From Tetradesmus obliquus (Eukaryota > Chlorophyta > Chlorophyceae > Sphaeropleales > Scenedesmaceae), in the NCBI GenBank assembly GCA_030272155.1, contig CP126201.1, positions 1,346,501 to 1,410,500 of the forward strand: a stretch of DNA of 64,000 nucleotides, read 5' to 3'. Within the stretch, counting starts at the first letter, position 1, and each line of letters begins with the position of its first letter. Under the pieces are notes generated by a model that searched no databases, was not told the DNA's origin, and worked only from the letters and a program-made list of their open reading frames with translations. Position numbers and translations under genes: made by a program. Below, in pieces: positions 11,256 to 24,046 of this stretch.

Positions 11256-14200
11256 TTGCATTGCAGCTTCATGCTGTGCTTCCAAATCTTGGATCTCCTC
11301 ATCATCAACAGGCACCCCTTTCAATGTCAGCGCTGCACCTGCTGCTGCTGCTGCTGCTGCAGTCGCAGCTGCATTACTTGCCGCACCCTGCTGCTGCTGC
11401 TGCTGCTGCTGTGATGCGCCGATGCGTGCTCGGACTTGGGCCATGTATGCATGGAGATCGTCGCTGGCTGTAGCATCACCCACACCGGCTGTACCTGCAG
11501 CTGTAGCATCTGCACTGCCAGGCCACTGGCTCCCCTGGCCTGCTGCTGCTGCTGCCTGCAACCGCTGCTCCCAGCCTTGATTGCTGCTGCCAGGCACAGC
11601 AGCAGCAGCAGCAACAGCAGTGGGAGTGCTGCCACTGCCTGCTGCTGCGCCTGCAGAGCCCTGCCCACCAACAGTAAGGGGCCGCAGTGCAGCCGCCAGT
11701 GACGTTTGCACCAGCCAAGGTTTAGCAGTAGATCCTCCGCTGGGTCCTGACAGGCCTGACAGGCTTGTAAACCAGTCAGGCTAGCAGGACCGCCTGTCAG
11801 GCCTGGCAGGCCTGCAAGGCAACCTCCAACATGTTACGTTCTCTGCCGGCGGCGCGTGCTGCTGCCTGGGCAGCAGCAGCGGCAGCGGAGTCTGATGCGG
11901 CCATCTGCTGGTGCTTGTCCCAGCGGTTGCTGTTGCTGGCGGTGCCAGGCTGCTGCTGATTCAGCAGCAGCAGGTCCAGAGGGCCTCCTGATGACAGTAA
12001 ATTTGATGCCCTGCTGCCGCTGGCATCTCCGCCGGCAGCAGCACCAACATGCATGTTATGAATCAGCAGGTCTGCATCTTGCTGCTGCTGCTGCTGCTGG
12101 CGCTGCTGCACCTCATGCTGTGCTGCTGCTGCCAACAATGCAGGGTGCTGGCTCAGGCTGCTGCTGCTGCCAGGCACTTGCCCGTACGAGCCCTTCATCA
12201 GAGCCCTGAGGCTGCCAGCAGCAGCAGCAGCAGCGGCGGCGTCTGCATTGCTGCTGCTGCTGCCACCGCCTGCCTGGTAGGGGCTTAGCAGCTTTGAAAC
12301 CAGATCACCCTCTGCCAGCAGATCTTCAAAATCCAATGTTTTGTTGTCAACATCCATGGGCTGACACGCTGCTGCTGCTGTTGCTGCTGCCAGCTGCTGC
12401 TGTTGCTGCTGTTGGGCGGCAGCAGCAGCAGCACTGCCTGGGGCAGAAGAAGGGTTGCCTGTACCGTACATTCGCAGTCCAGGCACCTCTGGTAAGCTGC
12501 TCATATGGCTGGGCAGGCCTAGCCCCATCTGCTGCTGCTGCTGCTGCATCTGCTGCTGCTGCTGCTGCATCTGCTGCTGTTGCTGCTGCGTCTGCTGCAG
12601 CAGCAAGAGCTGCTGCTGCTGCTGCAGCTGTTGCTGGGCAGCAGCATGCGTCAGGCGCAGCCGAGACGGCGACTGGTGCATCAATGCAGCAGCCAGATCA
12701 CTGTTGCTGTATGCTCCAAGGTAAGCAGCTGGCATGCCCCTTCCCAGATCACCTGCCATCAGTGTCTCTGCATCCAATGCATGATCATATATGTTGTGCA
12801 GGGGACTGAAGCCGCCTAAACCTCCCAAACCGCCCCTGCCTAAACCCCCATAGCCCCTGCCGCCGCCATGCCCGTCACCTCCAAACCCTGAACCCCTCAG
12901 CAGCTGATCCAGCCCCATTGCCGCCCCATCCCCAAACCCTGGCTCGTCCCTGAACCCCAGCCCACTGCTGAGCCCTAAACCGCCCTGGGAGCTGGTTAGG
13001 CCGCCGCCAAGCCCTAGCGGCCCAAGCCCTAAACCGCCGAGGCCCATGCCGCTAAACCCAAGCCCTGCTGCACTGGCTGAAACCCCTGCTAGGGTTTTTG
13101 AAGCCCTTGGGAGGTTGTTGGCTTGGCCTGAGCCGTCTACTGTTACAAAGGGAGAGCTGGGAGGGCGCTGCTGCTGCTGCTGCAGGTGGGAGTAGCTGTT
13201 GGTGTTGCTTGGTGCCGCCTGCAATCAGAGAATGTGTAGGTAGGTGTAGTTGGCAGCACAGGGCAGTGTGGATAGGTGGGTCATCACAACAGGCTAATTG
13301 CAAGAGGAAAGCAGTACGGTACAACATGCTGCTTGCTGCCCTGTGCCTGTGCCTGCTGCTGCTGCTGCTGCTGATTGCATTGCAGCTCAAAGCGCAACCT
13401 GCGGTAGTTATCACAACAGCTGCATGGCTTGCTGTGGCCTGGTACTTGCCTCCTGCTGTGCCCCACTTCCAGTAATTCAAATACCACCACAACCGCAAAT
13501 ATGTGTTACTAACAGTCATATCACAATATTATAACACAGCTGACTCACCATGGCTTTGTAGATGCCCCCCATCACTCCATGGCCACTGCTGATGCCCCCA
13601 TGGCCCCGCCCAGCACCACCAGCAGCAGCAGCAGCAGCGCCAACACCACCCACCAATCCACCCACGCGCCCGCCACCCCTGCTGCTGCGCCCGCCCCTGC
13701 TGCTCCGGCCGCCGCCTCTGCCGCTGCTGCCGGCAGCGCCCGGCGGCTGCACACCAGGCCGCGGCGGCGCCTGCTGCTGCTGCTGCTGCTGTGATTTGCT
13801 GCTAGGGCTTGATCCTCCTGCAGGGGAGCCGCCATTGCCGGTGCCCTCATCATCTGATGCTGCACCTGTTGCTGTTGCTGCTGCTGCTGACGCAGCAGCG
13901 GCGGCTGCCTTGCTGCCGCGTGGTGCGCGGGGTGACTGTGGGTTTGAGCGGGCCACCTTGCGGCTGGATTTGCGCAGTGCCGCGATGATGTCCTCCTGCA
14001 CGGAAAGTAACAAAGGTGCACAGGACAGCAGTGCACAAAAGTGACAGTGGTAAATAACAGAAGCAAGGTTGTTACATATTGACTTCAGCGGGGTGACTGT
14101 GCGTTGGAGCGGCCCACCTTGCGGCTGGACTTGCGCAGCGCAGCAATGATGTCCTCCTGCAGGACAAAAGAAAGGGGGGCACACATATGGATGCGTGCAG

Positions 14201-17012
14201 CATTGTGGTGCAATAATGGGACAGTAAGGTCCTTGCAGCTGGATTTGCGCAGCGCTGTGACAATATTCTCTGCGGGGGTTAGGAAGAACAAGGCAGAATT
14301 GACAACAGCATACAAAAGTGACAGTGACTGCGGGTTGGAGCGGGCCACCTTGCGGCTGGACTTGCGCAGTGCAGCAATGATGTCATCCTGCACAAAAATG
14401 GAGAATGATGCTGCACGCAGACAAGGATGATAATATATCATGAAAAGCACTTGCAAGCATAGTTCTGGGTAGGGCCTTGCGGCTGGGATTGCGCAGCGCA
14501 GCAATGATGGTCCCCCGCAGGAGAGGGGAGACATGCGACACCCGCAATGGCAATACACGATACACAAGATGGCATTACACGATGCAAAGGACGGCAATAC
14601 ACGACATACAAGATGGCAATACATGGTTCATGGCACTTCCAGCAGCATCTTGCGGCTGCAGCTGCACGGCGCAGTGCAATGTCCAGCTGCAGAAGGGTGT
14701 GGTGAGGATGCCACACCAGGGCAGCAGCAGCACGCACGAGGCACAACTACAGCCACATTTTGCAGCACTTAGCACCCAATCCAAGCCGCAGCAGAAGAGC
14801 AGCTATACTTACATGCTATGGTCAAGTGCCGCACGCCCTACCGACTGAAATCTCTCTGTTAAGCACCAGAACTTATGGCATACATAACCTGCCCCTGGTT
14901 GCTGCTGGTGTACGAGGTTGCGCTGTCATCAGTGCCCAGCGTCTGGTGCTAGGGACATTTGCCAGCGCAACTTCACACTCCGCCAGCTTGAAGTTCACGA
15001 ATGTTTTCATACGCCAGGGCAATACAAACAAACTGAAATTGACACTCACCCGCGCCAGGTTGCCACGGGTGACTCACGGCAGCGCATCTTCATTCAATAT
15101 CAGCTTGAAGTTCACTATAACTAATGCGCACTGTGAACTTCACACTCACCCGCGCCAGGTTGCCGCTGGTGACCCACGGCAGCACATCTTCATACACCGC
15201 CAGCTTGAAGTTCACAATGGTTTTCACGCCCCTGCACTTCACTGCCATGATGTCATGCGCCTTGGCGGCCTGCACCTCGTTGTCAAAGCCACCCAAGTAG
15301 ACTTGCTTCTTGGCGTCCCAGATGTGGGCCTGCAATGAAAAGAGATACGCGGCAACGTTCACTGTGAGTTCACTCTGCAGCAAGGCAGGTTTCACTGTGA
15401 ACTCTGCTGCCTGCACCTCATTGTCAAAGCCACCCAGGTAGACTTGCTTCTTGGAGTCCCGGATGTGTGCCTGCAAGAATAAGAAGGAAGCAGCAAGGTT
15501 GACTGTGAGTTCACTCTGCGGCAGCACAGGTTTCACTGTGAACTCTGCTGCCTGCACCTCGTTGTCAAAGCCACCCAGGTAGACTTGCTTCTTGGCGTCC
15601 CAGATGTGGGCCTGCAATGAAAAGAGATACGCGGCAACGTTCAATGTGAGTTCATTCTGCAGCAAGGCAGGTTTCACTGTGAACTCTGCTGCCTGCACCT
15701 CATTGTCAAAGCCACCCAGTTAGACTTGCTTCTTGGCGTCCCAGATGTGTGCCTGCAAGATTGAGAGAGAAGCAGCAAGGTTTACCGTGAGTTCACTTTG
15801 CGGCAGCACAGGCTTCACTGTAAACTTTGGTGCCTGCACCTCAATAATGCTGCCCAGGTGCACCTGCTTCTTGGCATCCCAGTTGTGCGCCTGCACAAGA
15901 AATATGCAGCAGATCCAGCCCTAAGATAAGCGGTTTTGCTGACAGCAAGTCGCGCCCCTTGGCGGCCTGCACCTGGCTTAGTCTTCTGCTTATGTTCAAG
16001 CCATTCAAGCGCCGCTGAACCTATAAAGCCCAGCAGCAAGTGTACAGATGGCTCACCTCCCAGCGCTTGGTGCGCCTGTGCTGCGTGACGCCCCTGAACC
16101 TGCTGCTGTTGCCGATGGGGCCGCGCCGCGCCCTAGACACTTGCTGCAGGCGCGCAAGCAAATCAAGCACACAGGAGGAACAGAAGTTGTGGTATCGAGC
16201 ATGTGGGCGCACAGCATTGTAGTGACAGATCCTTGCACAGGACACATGCACAAGGTAGCAAAGACAGCAGCCGATTGAACTGATTCGGCGGCGCCGGGCG
16301 CAGCATGTCAAAGCTAGGGAGCGCATCACACGTTCAAGCCTGGTGTTTATCTCTGGCGCAAAGCCATTGACAGCAGCCGCAGAGCGGTAGCAGCAAGAGC
16401 TCCTGCTGCGGGAAACACGTGTGCTGCATGCACAACACAAGATACGACAATCTGGGCAACCCCGCACGTCACTCTGACATGTTATATAACGCTCACCTCT
16501 ATGTCAAAGTTGGTGAGTGCCTCCAGGTCGCTGCGCAGGTCGTTCACTTCACGCACCGCCACAGGCCGCGTCATCACTGCAGTCAGCGCATCATCAAAGC
16601 TGCTGTAGAGCCGCACCCCGGCTGCTGCTGCTGCTACTGGGTTGGATGGAGCGGGGCTGCCGGTAAGGTGGTGAGGGGGAGCAGCAGCAGCAGCAGCAGC
16701 AGGAGGCTGCTGGGGTGCTGCCATTTGCAGGAGGTGCTGCGCTGGGTGCTGCTGCTGCTGTTGCTGCTGTTGGACAGCATGGGCTACTGCTGCCTGGTGC
16801 GGCTGCTGCGCCTGCTGCTGCTGCTGCTGCAGCTGCCTGTACTGCTGCTGCTGGTGTGAGGCTGCGGAGGCAGCTGCTTCGCTGCTTTGGTAGGGCGTGC
16901 GTGCTGCTGCTGCTGCGAAAGGAGAGGGTTCACCGTCTCTTTGAGCAGCAGCTGCAGCAGCTGCCATCAGTTGCCGCTGTGGGGTTTGTGTTGCTGCTGC
17001 TGCAGCTGCTGC

Positions 17013-17043
<31 letters not shown>

Positions 17044-17075
17044 AGCAGCTGCTGCTGGCTGCTGCTGTGGTTCAT
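9793..17075 (-). CDS. AP2/ERF-domain transcription factor
   Basis: A DNA-binding regulator expected in the nucleus. Exons read on the minus strand: 16497-17075 (Gln/Ala-rich, first ATG at 17075), 16057-16143, 15150-15329, 13549-13995 and 13218 to about 11800, then Ala/Gln-rich coding sequence at about 11110-11710 and 9793-10960 whose joins I cannot fix. The first five exons are all in phase 0. Exons 2 and 3 together make one complete AP2 domain: SSRFRGVTQHRRTKRWE joined to AHIWDAKKQVYLGGFDNEVQ, then AAKAHDIMAVKCRG and VNFKL. Exon 4 opens with EDIIAALRKSSRKVARSNPQ, the segment that follows AP2 repeats in algal proteins; no second AP2 domain is seen. Exon 5 has Gly-Leu repeats and long poly-Gln. 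The 3' end is inferred from an acidic tail (SNESDDDAEDS, stop at 9793-9795). Start and 3' half are uncertain; the family is not. Confidence 0.85.
14000..14700 (-). repeat. 5'-edge copies of AP2-gene exon 4
   Basis: At least four degenerate copies of the exon start (IIAALRKSSRKV and variants) with an AG acceptor lie upstream of the intact exon at 13549-13995: near 14105-14160, 14230-14280, 14335-14390 and 14475-14520, with a doubtful fifth near 14640-14690. The variants include DDIIAALRKSSRKVARSNPQ and TIIAALRNPSRKALPR. Only the last copy in transcription order runs on into the full exon. Confidence 0.85.
15336..15900 (-). repeat. 5'-edge copies of AP2 domain exon
   Basis: Four copies of the AHIWDAKKQVYLGGFDNEVQ exon start precede the full exon at 15150-15329 (near 15430-15475, 15555-15615, 15690-15755 and 15840-15895). 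Three continue into EFTVKP-type sequence instead of KAHDIMAVKCRG; the farthest is the most decayed. A 3'-edge copy (GCCAGGTTGCCACGGGTGAC) lies on the other side of the exon, at 15047-15110. Confidence 0.9.
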
Positions 17076-18521
17076 GCTGTTGCTGAGCACTGCTGCAGCT
17101 GTTGCATGCACTGGATAAGCAGCGACCAAGGAGCTGACAGCTGCCCTGTGTGCTGAGACCGCCTGTTAGCTGCTCAAACACGGCCGTCAACTGCCGCTGG
17201 TGCTGGTTCGGCCGTTGCTATTGCTGCTTTCGGGCAGATGATGATAGCGAGATCTGCAGGAGCGCTGTGATCCAGCAAGCTGGTAACCTGCAGCAGCAGC
17301 ACATTCATCTTTGAAATAGGGGGAAATAGGCCTAGAAGGAGAAGAGCATGCAGTGAATCATTCAGCCAGCACCCTCCTCAAATTCTGAATGGTGATGAGT
17401 CAAATGCTGCTGCTGGTACAGCCGCGCTGCGAGCACACTCTTGGTTTAGCGTGCTGCACGCAGGGGAGCAGACAGTGCTGGTGATTCTGAAGCATTGCAA
17501 GCAGTACTAGTGCATGATCTCAGGACGCTGCAGTGGACGACGCAAGGCGTCACAATGCGTGCATGCATGCATCTGGCTGCTAGGTGCTGCTACTGCCTCT
17601 CTCAACCCCCTATGCCTCAAGCATGTTTTTAGCTGATTGGTGCTCAGCCGGAGCAATGCAGCCTTTGCAGACGCAGAGGATGTTTGTTTAGGTTATTAGA
17701 GACCTTCGATGTCCGGCGCCGTGTTGGTATCGCAGCTGTGCACGCACTGCGAGCCCCACACAACATAACATCGGACCCCCCATACGCAAAATTGTGCGGT
17801 TGCGACTAAGAACGCATAATAGTATTGCTTTTTATTGACATATCAGTAATCAACCTGCCGTTGATGCTAACTCGTAGCTGCACGCGAGCATGAAAGCAGC
17901 AGCAGGGGCAGCAGGTGATGACGTGCAGCAAGTGTGCAAGTACGTGCGTGAGGCTGGCATGCAGTGCAGCTGCTTGGCTGCACGCAATCAAGAAACAAAC
18001 ACAGCATATTTAAGTGTTGTTATAAGCTCTTTCGAGCAGAGGAACGTGCCAGGCACGACCGGTGGTGTGGCTGAAATCATGGCGTGCAAGTTCTATGCAG
18101 TGAGAATTACGTCTACAAGTAAAAGTATGCACGCATAATTTTTACGAGCGGTTGCTGGGCCCGCACAAAATGTCAGGTGCTGCTTCTGCTGCAGTTCAGC
18201 TGGCAGGTGCTCCTGCTGCTGAAGCAGCATGCCGCAACGCAGCACCCGGCAGCAGATGCCGCAGGACGCCATTTGTTCTGGCGCGCATGCGGAGCAGCAT
18301 CGTGCGAAGCCTGTCACACATGGGACGGCCGTAGCCGGCTCAGCAGCAGCAGACTCACGAGGTAACTTGCACAACGTTGGCCGGTCCAAGGAGCGGGCAA
18401 ACTTGCGGTTGACAAAGCAGCTGACACAGCAGCCGAGCTTTCCTGCTCTTCAAAAGCAGCGAGGCCCAGATCGCAGATCTTCTGCTGCTGTGCGATGAAT
18501 CAAGCGGCTTGAGCCAGCACG
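17076..18521. other. Upstream region of the AP2 gene; no gene recognised
   Basis: The frame of the first AP2-gene exon stays open upstream to 17129 without another ATG, so a further 5' exon could lie here. Beyond that I see no supported coding segment. Confidence 0.5.
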
Positions 18522-18802
18522 ATGAGCGGTTGCGGAAAGACACTGACAAGGATCAATGCGCCGGACAGGGTAGCGGACATTGCAAATGCTGCAGAATGGC
18601 CCTGGTGTGGAGATGTTGGCGATGATTCGCAGATGCAGGTGGGCGTTACGGTCACCGGCAGGTGGCTGTCACCGTTGGAGACATCACAGGAAGGTATGAC
18701 ACCTTCAAGGCTTGGACAGGCGTGGTTGATGGCCCGACGTTGAAAGGTCCATCATCAGTGCTCAAAAGCGGTTTCGTGAATATCACAGCTGTACTTACGT
18801 AA
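18522..18802 (+). CDS. Possible small coding segment, unknown
   Basis: From an ATG at 18522 one frame reads INAPDRVADIANAAEWPW, and from about 18660 another frame reads VAVTVGDITGRYDTFKAWTG to a TAA at 18800-18802. Both halves look protein-like. They would be in one frame if the 23 bases from GTGGGCG to GGCAG at about 18637-18659 were absent. That piece begins and ends like an intron but is far shorter than any other intron here. It may be a degraded gene or a chance reading; no family is recognised. Confidence 0.3.
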
Positions 18803-19301
18803 ATCTGCGCGTAGATGAGGCACGGCTTCGGAGCAGCCACTGTGACGTGCTCCCTTCCGCCGTGCGGCAGGCACTACTGCCCTTGCCGCTTCGTTTATCT
18901 TCTTTCCTTGTACTAATGGAAGGCATAATCACGCGCTTGTGTGGTTTAGGCAGGCTCCCTGCTGCTGGACAGCAGTACAGCTGATCAAAGATGAGGGAAC
19001 ATAGCAGGTGTCACGTGCTCTTCCTTCGTTAGTTCCTGCATGCAAAGCCCCTTTGCATTTGAACAAAACACGGCTGAGTTGTAAGTCTTCGTGATGGGCG
19101 CTGAAGCAATTCAACCAACTTGTGAGAGCAGTGGCTTGTCATACAGCTGTATGGGCCAACCCCGACAGGCCACTGGCCAGCCATGGCTGGTGGAAATGGC
19201 ATGCTGGATGTGTCAACACTTGCGGCACAGCTGCATTGAGTTACATGTTGTTGCGCTAAAAACAACAACAAAATGCTGAAAACAACAACAAAATGCCCTA
19301 C
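18803..19301. other. No gene recognised
   Basis: Unassigned sequence between the possible small segment and duplication copy B. Confidence 0.5.
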
Positions 19302-20964
19302 AGGCGCCTAGCTTAGCAGTGTCGGGATGGGTGCTGCGGACATGATGGCTGTGCCAAATTTTGCGGCGCAGCGTGCTTTGTGTGGATTGTTGAACTCAGC
19401 GGACAACAGCAAAACAAGTGTTGCTGCTGCATCTCTTGGCTGCTCTTGGAGGTGGTTCCTGTTTTGGAACGTTGGACACCCCTGCACCAGATGCAGTTGC
19501 ATGCAGCACATGTAGTTGTTGCTTGCCTATCATGCATCACAAGGAGCACCAGGATCACCGCACCACAGCTCTCAACAAAAATATGCTGTTCCAGGACATA
19601 CAAAAGTTGTGCGCTCAACAGCAGCAGCAGCAGCAGCAGCAGCAGGGGCGCCTCACTCCTCCCACCGCAGGTCACACACCAGCCCCTCCTGCAAACTGCT
19701 GCCGCTCAGCCCAGCCGCCACCTCCCACGCATAACTGCCACCAAACTCCAGCGCTGACCTGTCATACGACGGCACAAGCCGACAGCACAAGAATGACTAG
19801 AGAAATGACATTGTGTCAGTGCTGAAGCAGCAGCAGAGCCTACTTCTTCTTCTTCAAGGCATATAGGCAGTGCAGGCTAACAGCAGGCTGTTAGCCTGCG
19901 ATAACAGCCTCCTCGTCAACACAACAGCAGCTGCCGATGCTGCAATAACAGCCTATTCTGCAAGAACAACAGCCGCAGCAGTGCTGCTGCTGCAATAACC
20001 AAACAGCTCTTTCCTCACACTGCGCCTTACACACAAGCCCCTCCATGCTGCTGTCTTCCACTTTTGTTGCCAGCTGACACGCATAGCTGCCGCCAACTCC
20101 AGCGCTGACCTGTCACATAATGTAATCAGCTGCCTCCAGCACATGATTGACTAGAAAATGACGATGTGTCAATGCTGAAGCAGCCACAGGGCCTGCTCCT
20201 CCTTCCTGACAACAGGCGCATTGGTCCACACCACGATTTCTATTCAATTCTGCAGTGCCACAAAAGTCGTCACGGGCAATACCGACAGCGCAGGCCAACT
20301 GCAAACCAGAACAGCCTAAGCCTCCTACTGCGGCTTACACACTAGCCCATCCACAATGCTGTCCTTTACTACCGCCAGCTCACACGCATAGCTACCGCCA
20401 AACATCAGGGCTAACCTGTCAAATGACGTCATTTCCACCAGCTCGCCCCATATTTAACACTGAGCCGCCCGCTTTAGTGTGCCACGTCGTGCTAAAATAG
20501 AGCAGAGCCTGCTGCTTCTGAAGAAATTGCTGACAGCTGCGCCAAAAGCAGCAGCAACAGCAGCCTCACTCCTCCCACTGCGGCTCACACACCAGCCCCT
20601 CACTCAAACTCTCATCACCCAGCCCAGCCGCCAGGTCACACGCATAGCTGCCACCAAACTCCAGCGCTGACCTGTCAAATGACGTCACTTCCACCAGCTT
20701 GCCCCATTCGTAACACTCTGCCGTCGCCTTTGCAGAATACGACTCCACCGAATGCGGCACAAAACCGCCGCGCGTGGGGCCGCCCACCTTGCTGAAGGTT
20801 TTAGGGTTTGCCTGGATCTTGAGGATTAGGGTTCTGGGGACCAAGGTTGTGCTGATCTGGCGTGCTGTGACAATGATCAGGCCCTGATCTGGCTGTATGT
20901 TGGTGCTAAAGAGGGTGGGGCTCTGCGGCTTGAAGTGCCAGGTGCGCTGCTTGGAGCGGTAGCT

Positions 20965-20998
<34 letters not shown>

Positions 20999-21990
20999 CA
21001 GTAAAAGCAGTTGAGCGACAGCCAGCAGTGCAGTCCGTAACGTAGCTGCATTTGGCTGCACCCATCAATGACAATTGGCACGCTAGGCAACGCCTCATGC
21101 TTTGTGCAGTACTGTTGCACAAGCACATCAGTTCACAGTGCAGAGCTATGTGAAGCAGTCTGTTCAAAGCTCTCACCCCATCAGCAGCGCGTTGGGCAGC
21201 GGCACCGGCAGCTTGTCCATGTTGAGGGTGGGCAGCACACCACCCGACAGGCAGAACTGAGCCTGCAGCTGCAGCAGCAGCAGCAGCGGCAGCAGCAGCA
21301 GCAGCAGCAGAAATGGGGTGTCAGTGTCGCTGCGCTATCACATGTGAGCAGCAGACCAGCCACCGCCAGCGCACAGCACATCCGAGAGGATTCCAGCTGG
21401 CTCTGCGCAAATTACTTGTAGGCAGATCAGCTAGCGAATGTGCAGTGCTTGTCGCTGGACGGTGCACTTCTGCATCAAAGCCTGCTACAGTGCTGCTGTC
21501 TGGCGTTGTGGTGAAATGGGCAGTGTCGATATGATGTTGTCAGGCTAGCTGCTGCAGGCTCACCTCTGCATTAAAGCCTGCTGCACTGCTGCTGTCTGCC
21601 TTGGTGTCGACCACATTGCAATTGGGCGAAATCAGCATGCATACAACAAGATGAGTATTGCATGACTGCTCACCTCTGCGTCAAAGCCTGCTGCACTGCT
21701 GCTGTCCGGCTTGGTAGAGCAGCCTTGCGACCAGACAAAGGAGCGGGGGAAGCTGGCATCCCAGCGGCGTTGCGTAACGGACGGCAACCCAGTAGCAGCA
21801 GCAGCAGGAGCAGTAGCACTGTCGTTGGTGCAGTGGTGGCTGGATCTGTTGTGTGTCACAGCACAGTTCCAGCGAGTGGTGCAGCAAGCTGGCTGCTGGG
21901 TGCGTTTGTGCGGCAGCGCTGCAAGAATTCAACGCAGGTTCCAAGATCACAGCATTGCTGGCATGTGATCAAACCGCACTTGTCTCACTT
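19302..21990. repeat. Segmental duplication, copy B
   Basis: Partner of 250-5790. It holds the 3' flank, the terminal exon and two internal exons of the intact cyclase-like gene, plus the same kinds of exon-edge copies. It lacks the 2.7-kb insert seen in copy A. Confidence 0.85.
19650..20560 (-). repeat. Copies of cyclase terminal exon beyond its stop
   Basis: Three decayed units repeat the last part of the terminal exon (CTCCTCCCAC box, then CGCATAGCTGCCACCAAACT) downstream of the stop at 20566-20568. They correspond to the units at 640-1290, so this array existed before the segmental duplication. Confidence 0.75.
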
Positions 21991-22091
21991 TTCCATAAAA
22001 CTTCTCTCACCTGCCTCCCCAGTTCTTCTCCACATGCGCCCAGCCCTCACCACGCACCACACGCACACTGCTGCTGCTGCTGCTGCTGCCA

Positions 22092-22126
<35 letters not shown>

Positions 22127-24046
22127 GCCATTGCTGTTCTCGGTCGCATCTCCTGCCTCTGCAGCAGAGGAATCGTCACTGCCAGCGCCACTGCTGTTGC
22201 TGCTGCTGCTGCCGTGCTCTGCCGGCAGTGTGAGCTCGTAGCGCACCCGTGTCTTGGTGCTGTGCACGTACCAGTGCAGACCCACGCCTGGCAGCAGGTG
22301 CAGCAGGCCCTGCGGGGAGCCGCCCTCTGCAGCAGCACAACATTAGCTAGCGTGGGAAAGCCGCTGGTGGCCGCCGCCGCCGCTGCAGCAGCAGTAGCAG
22401 CACTGCATGGATACTGCTGCTGCCCCTTGGTTCCACTTTGTGTGTGGCTTGGCTTGACCGCCTGTCAGCAGCCCACCTTCCCGCCAACGTGTGTCCTGCC
22501 AGCCTGGCAGTGACTCCGTGCGCAGCTGCGCCTTGCCACCGTCACAAACGTGACACAAAAGCACAATAGCATCCCACCAGCCAGCAGCGCACCTTCCGAC
22601 CAAGGTGTGTCCTGCCAACCTGGCAGCGACTCTATGCGCAGCTGCGCCCCTTGCACGTTGCACTGCACTAGCAGGCTGCCATCCGGCCCAGCAGCCACTT
22701 TCATCACACCACCAACAGCATCCTGCAAGCAAGTGGAGAGACAGTGCTGCAGGTTGGGGAGATGGCCTAAAGCAGTCACATGCGTGGTGTGGTGTGCTGC
22801 CCTGTACTGGCAGGCAGCCATCCGGCCCTGCAGCCACCTTCATCACACCACCAACAGCATCCTGCAAGCAAGTGGAGAGACAGTGCTGCAGGTTGGGGAG
22901 ATGGCCTAAAGCAGTCACATGCGTGGTGGGGTGTGCTGCCCTGTACTGGCAGGCTGCCATCCGGCCCTGCAGCCACCTTCATCACACCACCAACAGCATC
23001 CTGCAAGCAAGTGGAGAGACAGTGCTGCAGGTTGGGGGATTTTGCCTAAAGCAGTCACATGCGTGGTGGGGTGTGCTGCCCTGCACCAGCAGGCTGCCAT
23101 CAGGGCCGGCAGCCACTTCCATGACACCACCTGCAGGATTCTGCAAGCAAGCCGACAGAAGACGGTACTGCAGGTTTGGTGGTTTGCCTGCAGCAAGCAT
23201 ATTATGTTGTTGTATAGTACCCTGCGCCAGCAGGCTGCCATCAAGGCCAGCAGCCACCACCATCACACCGCCTGCAGCATCCTGCAAGCAAGCAGAGAGA
23301 CAGCGCTGCAGGTTGGGGATGTTGCCTGAAGCAGTCATATGTGGGGTGGGGTGTGCTGCACCTGCCATCCGGGCCAGCAGCCACCTGCATGAAACCACCT
23401 ACAGCATCTCGCATTCAAGAGCAGAGTTCCGCAGTCCTGTGTAAATCACAGGAAGGCACCAAACCTACTGCTGTGGTACTATCCTGGTGGTTTCAGGGTG
23501 CCTGAACCCCAGCGTGTCAGCTTTGAACACAGCTGCTGCCAGTAACTGGCTCATAAACAGTGTGGCTGCAACCAGCTACGCAGCCGCAAAACATCAGTGC
23601 CAACCTCTTTCTGAATCCACACATCACCACTGGCTAGAAGTGCTGCAAGCAGTGCATGGGCACGGCCTCACCTCCACACAAAAGTCAGGTGCTTCAGTGG
23701 CTCCCAACAGGTTCGGCTCCGCCTTAGGGCCCCTGCTGATGCTGATTCCCTCAGAGCTGTCGCTATACGATTCAAATGTTGTCAGTTTTCCCAGCTTGCT
23801 GTCCTCGTTGAACAGCAGGCCAGTGTAGAAAGCTGGGTGCTTTGGCTTCTGCTCTGGGAAGTAGCCAGTCACGAGGCCGAAAGAGTGCTCGGAGCCGATT
23901 ACGCGAGTGTACCAGCCTTCGAACCATGGCGGTGATTTTGGCTTGCTGCTCTGCGGGTTGAGCCTGCTGCCGATTGCTGCCTGGTTGAGCCTGCTGAGCA
24001 TGTTTGAAAGTTTTCTCACGACAACGGATGGTAAGTATCTTCGCAT
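20566..24046 (-). CDS. Tocopherol-cyclase-family protein
   Basis: Six exons join in phase: 23672-24046, 22593-22722, 22011-22326, 21674-21752, 21177-21262 and 20566-20962, giving 460 aa, close to plant tocopherol cyclase (about 490). The start is the ATG at 24044-24046. Family marks are PPWFEGWYTRVIG near residue 45 and AHVEKNWGGSFPRSFVWSQG near residues 265-285, which match the FEGWYFRV and EKNWGGGFP blocks of VTE1-type proteins; GLHWYVHSTKTRVRYEL lies between them. A poly-Ser/Gly insert lies in exon 3. Tocopherol cyclase closes the chromanol ring in vitamin E synthesis in plastids. Outside these blocks the protein is divergent, so a related cyclase-fold activity is possible. No clear transit peptide is visible. 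The gene is divergent from the OPR-like gene. Confidence 0.85.
22723..23440 (-). repeat. Five 5'-edge copies of cyclase exon 2
   Basis: The start of exon 2 (DAVGGVMKVAAGPDG) with its TTGCAG acceptor recurs upstream at about 22857, 22997, 23137, 23277 and 23405, with a period near 140 bp. The two nearest copies are almost identical; the farthest is the most decayed. Only the last copy in transcription order (22593-22722) runs on through the full exon to a donor. Confidence 0.95.
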
